Part shown: positions 59,422-64,000 of the stretch, one piece after another
How the letters are laid out: each line of letters opens with the position of its first letter
Numbering within the stretch: position 1 is the stretch's first letter
Assembly: GCA_963924555.1 (NCBI GenBank)
Contig: OZ004587.1
Location: 620,001-684,000 of the forward strand
Reading direction: 5' to 3'
DNA: 64,000 nucleotides
From: Crambe crambe
Taxonomy: Eukaryota; Porifera; Demospongiae; Poecilosclerida; Crambeidae
Position numbers and translations under genes: made by a program
The notes under the pieces: model-generated
What the model saw: only the letters and a program-made list of their open reading frames with translations
Told to the model about the DNA's origin: nothing
The model's database searches: none

Positions 59422-61784
59422 TCAAGATAGAAAAGGCGGATCTAGTGGGCGTGGCTGTACGATATGAATAGGTGCATGAGCAGTTCTCTATCACTGGACT
59501 ACTACCAATATACTAATAGCGGGTGCAAGATGTAGTGCAGAGGATATTTGGATGGCGTGCTGGATTCTGGTGGCTGCAGCAGAGCTTGCTGATATGAGAG
59601 CTCAGTATATTCCTCCCCAAATACATTGAAGTTACATAGCCCACTTTCCACAACCACCTCTCTTTAACTAAAATCATTTATTCTTTTTTAACTGCATGGA
59701 CGGCTGTCACACACCCTGACAGATCGACAATACAACTCATTATTTTCATTCCTTTTCATTGTGCAAGTCATGATGTAATAAAGTATTGTGAAGCATTAAA
59801 AAAATAGCTAGCATGGCAGTCCTTGAGATGAGAGGAAGCAGTGGACCTCAGTCTGGCTTTTGCATCATGTGACCATCAATAGCATATTATGTCATCCATG
59901 CAACATCATCTTGAGAAGACTGACAGTGAACCAAACAGGAAGGGTACTTTGTGCCAACTAAGCAGCCAATCTTGATCATACATAGCTACTTTTGAGAGAC
60001 ATGATATCAAGCTGACACGACCACTTGATTTGGACTGGCTTGGACAGCAAGTTAGCAAGGATTGGATTTATTAATTGACATGCAAGGTCTTCCAGAAATC
60101 TGCACACAACTACTTTCTCTGCTGAAGGATCTGATTTCATATGGCCTTAGGCAATCAGTCTAAAACTTATTAGGATGTAATGACATCTCTGCAGCACTCT
60201 GGGGTGGAATAATAGCGATAGAGTAGTTAGGGCCTGCATATGATGGAGGGAGAAGTTGAGACAACTTACTATCACGTACACCAGAAGACAAAGACAGTCA
60301 CGTAGGAAATGTCAGACCTACATTCCTTTTGATGCTTTAAAGCTTAGCTATTGCAGCTTCCATGAATGGAGTAGATGGCGAATAGCCAATGTGCATGGAT
60401 TTATAGGGTGAACAAGAAATACACATGCATAATTGTTCCTTAGTTAACTATTTAGTACACTAAACCTCATATCTCTCACGCAAAGAATTGAAAATGTTAG
60501 GAGAATCAGATCCATTATGTATTAGCTATGTATGTGAGTGAATAAAATAAGTCTTCCCAAGTGTGTCCTTCAATAATCTCGTCTCTATCTGTGCAGGTCT
60601 GATGGTGTGGAAGCTGTACGAGACCACATAGCTACCAGTGTTACCATGGATCATCATTCAAGATCACAATGCAGGCCCAGGCTTGATTTGAGTCACAGAG
60701 AATGTCGAGAAGATCGTAAGAAAGCAGGGGTCGAGGGAACTGTACGACGACTGGCTCCCTATATACCCTCACGGGATCTACTGGTCCACATCCACAAGTG
60801 AGAAAGTACCTATGCAGTTACCATAGCTACAAGGGGAGATGAAGTGGGCAGTCCATAATGCTTGTAACTAGGTATGCTTTGATTTATCCCTTGAATCATG
60901 TTAAAGACATCTACTACATCTGTCTGTTTAACTAAAGGGACATCCTGATTGTAAAAGCATTGTCATACCAGACTACTACGTTGATGGACATTAGTGTTAT
61001 CAGTAGCTAGTGCTTGTTCTCAGGATGGGAAAGAAACAAACAGTCAGTCAGGGGAGAGATAACGATACTATTTGCTAATTGCCTTCAGCTAAACGATATG
61101 ATGTGTGGGGAACTGTAAAAATTGATAATTCACTTCTTGTGTGGGTGCATGAATCTCATTTACATGTGGTCCTTTTTAATAAAGGTCATGAAAGGTTAAT
61201 GGACAAGCATGCAATGGAAATAAAGAAATCTATATACTCGTGTGGGTGCTACGTAACTATGTAAGTTGATTTCCTTCGAGAATGTCATTGACTTTATTGG
61301 TTTTCTACTGTTTGCTAGGAGATAATGTGGCCAAACTAGTTTAGTTTAAGAGTACATACAATTTTTCAGGAAAGAAAGGCATTAGGGCATCACGTCTAAT
61401 CACAGGGCATTCTGGACGACTAGAATGCACAAATATATACCACTGAAAAAAAATTTCCAACCAGAAAGTCATGATCACAATATAGTACAACTTTATCATT
61501 AAGTCACCAAGGAGATGTCATAATAGTTGCCTGGTAACCAGTACCATTCATTTCGCTCTTCCCAATAGAAATAACAGTCAAAAAAGTTCTCGTCACAAAA
61601 ATTAATAATTAAAAAGTACATAATTCAAATTACCAATTAGATAATTGTCACGAACAATACAGAAATTGTGTTAGCATGAAGTGTACCAAAAGCTACAGCA
61701 TAATTCTAGTGACCAAATGAAAGTGTCGAGTGAGGGAAAGCAGAAACGAGCTCAAGACAATAGCGGTGGATGAGGAGGGAAGCG
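59422..61784. other. Left flank of cassette C (non-coding)
   Basis: This is homologous to the flanks of A and B. It is a mosaic: the piece at about 59595-59795 is shared with A but not B, and the piece at about 60450-60590 is shared with B but not A. Apart from the exon-like stretch at 60597-60797, no coding sequence is supported. Confidence 0.6.
60597..60797 (+). other. Exon-like open stretch retained only in copy C
   Basis: After a pyrimidine-rich acceptor (ctgtgcag), 201 bases remain open to a donor (CACAA/gtgag). They encode SDGVEAVRDHIATSVTMDHH and then an Arg/Asp-rich part with two Cys. The corresponding stretch in B has several stops, and A has lost it. I recognise no family. It may be an old exon or a transposon fragment. 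Confidence 0.3.
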
Positions 61785-63068
61785 TCATTGTTTAGTGAGT
61801 AAGTATTCCACCACCTCACTGTGACCCTCCTCTAGGGCCAACTGGAGTGGTGTCTCGTTGAACTTGTTCTTGATGGTTGGGGGGCAATGGATGTGTTCAA
61901 TGAAATGCTTGACAATGGCCAGTTGACCACATTTGGCTGCTGCATGGAGCGGAGTGTCTCCATCAACATCTTGACACATCGAGTTGCATCCCTTGTTTTG
62001 GGTTAAGTAGTTTACGATGGAGAGGTGTCCTTGCTGAGCTGCCATGTGAAGAGGTGTGACGTTATAGTCATCCAGACTGTTAGGGTCACAGCCATGCCTC
62101 TGAACCAAGTTGATGACGAGGTGGAGGTGACCCTCTTGAGAAGCATGATGGAGTGGTCGTCTTCCAAACTGACCGGGAACATTAGGACTGCAATGCATGA
62201 GATTTATTAAATAGTCTACTACATCACTCTGTCCACAATGGGCTGCATCGTGAAGTGGTGTGCGGTTATGATTGTCTGTACTGAGTGGATGACACTTTCT
62301 CTCTTCACATAAATACTTGACAGTAGATAAGTGTCCGAACTGTGCAGCGAGATGTAGGGGGGTGACTTGATTGTTATCTCTACTGGCAGGGTGACAGCCA
62401 CACTCCATTATGAAGAACTTGACAATGGACAAGTGACCCTCCTGGGCAGCATCGAAGAGAGGTCCTCTACCATATTTGACATCTGGAAGGTTGGGGTCAC
62501 ATCGACAGTCTTTGATGAGATACTTTACGATATCGATGTGCCCCTTAAGAGATGCCACGTGTATGGGAGTGGTCTTGTGTGAGGTGGAGTCTGAAAATAT
62601 GTCCTGAATGGACATGTACTGAAGCATCTTCTCCATCAAATACTTTACAGTTTTCAAATTTCCACCATGACAGGCATTATGTAGAGATGAGTAGCCATCT
62701 TCATCCTGGTGGAGTGGATCCATTTGATGATTTTCTACTAAATACTCGACTGTCGAGAGATGCCCTGCTTGAGCTGCTCTGTGGAGAGGTGTAGTTCCAT
62801 GCCACCCTGAAGGTGCAGGGTTGCATTGAACTTGGTCGATGAGGTACTTGAGCACCTCCAGTCTGCCGTACATGGCTGCAACGTGCAGTACTGTGTCTCC
62901 CTTCCTGTCCTTGGTCAGGGGATTGAGCCCCTCTGTGACGAGACGCTTGACTTGTTGTAGGTTTCCTTCTTCGGCTGCATTGTGTAGTTCTTCATTGTGC
63001 TCTGTTGTGGTGTGTGCTTGGTCTAACATGTTGAGACGTGGGTCGTCGAAGTCTCTCCCTCTGTTGTC
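61785..63068 (-). CDS. Ankyrin exon of Death-domain/ankyrin paralogue C (5' exons beyond the window)
   Basis: The terminal exon (1284 nt) encodes 12 ankyrin repeats ending EGHSEVVEYLLTKQ. It is two codons longer than A and B because of LPDVKYGRG in repeat 5-6. The acceptor (gacgtcacag before DNRGRDFDDPRLD... in the A/B form) is at the same place, so the same gene structure is expected, with the linker, helical module and Death domain to the right of 64000. Framework residues match A and B, and differences cluster at repeat tips (SGWHGTTPLH, NHNRTPLHDAAHCGQ, DVDGDTPLHAAAKCGQ). The frame has no stop or frameshift, which suggests a functional paralogue. Confidence 0.85.
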   Translation of the reverse strand, partial: DNRGRDFDDPRLNMLDQAHTTTEHNEELHNAAEEGNLQQVKRLVTEGLNPLTKDRKGDTVLHVAAMYGRLEVLKYLIDQVQCNPAPSGWHGTTPLHRAAQAGHLSTVEYLVENHQMDPLHQDEDGYSSLHNACHGGNLKTVKYLMEKMLQYMSIQDIFSDSTSHKTTPIHVASLKGHIDIVKYLIKDCRCDPNLPDVKYGRGPLFDAAQEGHLSIVKFFIMECGCHPASRDNNQVTPLHLAAQFGHLSTVKYLCEERKCHPLSTDNHNRTPLHDAAHCGQSDVVDYLINLMHCSPNVPGQFGRRPLHHASQEGHLHLVINLVQRHGCDPNSLDDYNVTPLHMAAQQGHLSIVNYLTQNKGCNSMCQDVDGDTPLHAAAKCGQLAIVKHFIEHIHCPPTIKNKFNETPLQLALEEGHSEVVEYLLTKQ

Positions 63069-63237
63069 CTGTGACGTGAGGAAAGGAAAATGTGACTGTA
63101 GTAGTAATAATTGCGGTTTTGTGTCTAGTTATAATGTGTAAGTTGATTTATTGCTTGTCTGATCTATCTAGCTATGATGGATCGTAGTGGGGTTATAGGA
63201 ATGCACACTGCGCGCGTAAGCGCGCGAGAAATTTTTC

Positions 63238-63312
63238 AGTTGACCACGCCCACTTCCGATTGACCACGCCCGTTTTGGGTGACCACGCCCACTTTCAATT
63301 CAAAACACCCAC
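63238..63312. repeat. GACCACGCCC motif array, copy C
   Basis: Three motif copies lie upstream of the ankyrin exon, close in sequence to copy A (GATTGACCACGCCCGTTTTG) and without the expansion seen in B. They follow a CG-rich phrase, GCGCGCGTAAGCGCGCG, near 63209. Confidence 0.6.
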
Positions 63313-63517
63313 GCTCATTAATGAAAGGAAAAAAAATTATGCTAAATAAAAAGGCCATGCTGTACTTTAACAGTTTCTGTCAACAAAAATCAAAATAATG
63401 CTGCCTTCAATAATAATCCCTACATCACTGCTTCCCACCAAGCTGCTTTGAACGAGCATTTTCTATTCCAACCAACAAATCTGAGTTTAAAAGTGTGGAT
63501 GTTATACCAAGGATAAA

Positions 63518-64000
63518 ATGACTCCATCAACCCTGCAAAACCTTTCATCTGCAAGTCAATCGTCTTCTGGAAATTCTACAGTCTGTTTTCATTTGACATT
63601 CCCCTCTACCCTTCAATCAAACAGATGCTCAGGTAAGAAAATAGTACAGTCATCTCTTTTCCCTTTCAGTATAGAGAAACATTTTTTTATAGTATAATAC
63701 CACTCTCACTATACTGACGTATTCCAATTACTGCCAGATACATTATTAACCATATAATTATACCCTTCAAATTTTAAAATAGTACAGTCATCTCTTTTCC
63801 CTTTCAGTATAGAGAAACATTTTTTTATAGTATAATACCACTCTCACTATACTGACGTATTCCAATTACTGCCAGATACATTATTAACCATATAATTATA
63901 CCCTTCAAATTTTCTTTGGATATTATGTAGGACCTACTAGCAACCCACAAAATTATTCTCTACGAGATCCTCCTCTGGTTTCGAACTCTTTAGCTGCAAT
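63518..64000 (+). pseudogene. Pogo-like intronic remnant, copy C, cut by the window end
   Basis: This is the start of the same unit as in A and B (MTPSTLQ... with a donor after the first 114 bases, then an acceptor and SNPQNYSLRDPP). It is nearly identical to A. The Lys/Glu-rich part would lie beyond 64000. It includes a 138-bp tandem duplication. Confidence 0.5.
63638..63913. repeat. 138-bp tandem duplication unique to copy C
   Basis: The segment from AAAATAGTACAGTCATCTC to CCCTTCAAATTTT occurs twice in a row (63638 and 63776) and is essentially identical. A and B each have one copy. It is a very young duplication or an assembly artefact. Confidence 0.9.

Overview
The window is eukaryotic and almost certainly metazoan. 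Its genes are split by short GT-AG introns, and it carries the C-terminal half of a talin, the C-terminal exons of a co-Smad (SMAD4 type) and two Death-domain/ankyrin proteins. The AT-rich base composition, the compact introns and the Death-domain plus ankyrin architecture, with a central module I associate with sponge gene families, point to a demosponge. An Amphimedon-like genome is my best guess; this is inference, not identification. I see no rRNA, tRNA, CRISPR or bacterial operon.

Layout. 0.4-4.9 kb (-): a multi-exon KDZ-superfamily transposase gene with an acidic, internally repeated C-terminal tail. 5.1-6.2 kb: a small element with perfect 42-bp inverted ends. 6.3-16 kb: cassette A, a Death-domain/ankyrin gene (-) whose largest intron holds a decayed pogo-like transposase remnant on the opposite strand. 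18.9-25.5 kb: block P, with a palindromic MITE, the last three SMAD4 exons (-) and duplicated non-coding sequence. 25.5-35 kb: cassette B, a second Death-domain/ankyrin gene (-). 36.0-44.5 kb: talin (-), 22 exons visible, 5' half absent. 45.8-46.2 kb (+): the last exon of an Ig-like membrane protein. 46.8-53.26 kb: block Q, a rearranged copy of block P without the SMAD4 coding exons. 53.26-59.41 kb: a 6.15-kb foldback element of two inverted arrays of a 145-bp unit around a 90-bp satellite, flanked by a 7-bp target duplication. 59.4-64 kb: cassette C, the ankyrin exon of a third gene copy whose 5' exons lie beyond the window.

The P+B stretch and the Q+C stretch are two copies of one large duplicated block, and P+B keeps the empty site of the foldback insertion. 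The three ankyrin genes are nearly identical in framework but differ at the beta-turn tips and first-helix positions of the repeats, the usual ligand-contact surface. This is the pattern expected of a young, diversifying recognition family with a signalling Death domain, and it is the most promising system here. Exon phases were traced by hand: genes A and B close in frame over 6 and 7 exons. Talin closes in frame over all exons except one, which is about 20 nt short. Reading frames and splice joints are my own reading, and no similarity search was run.
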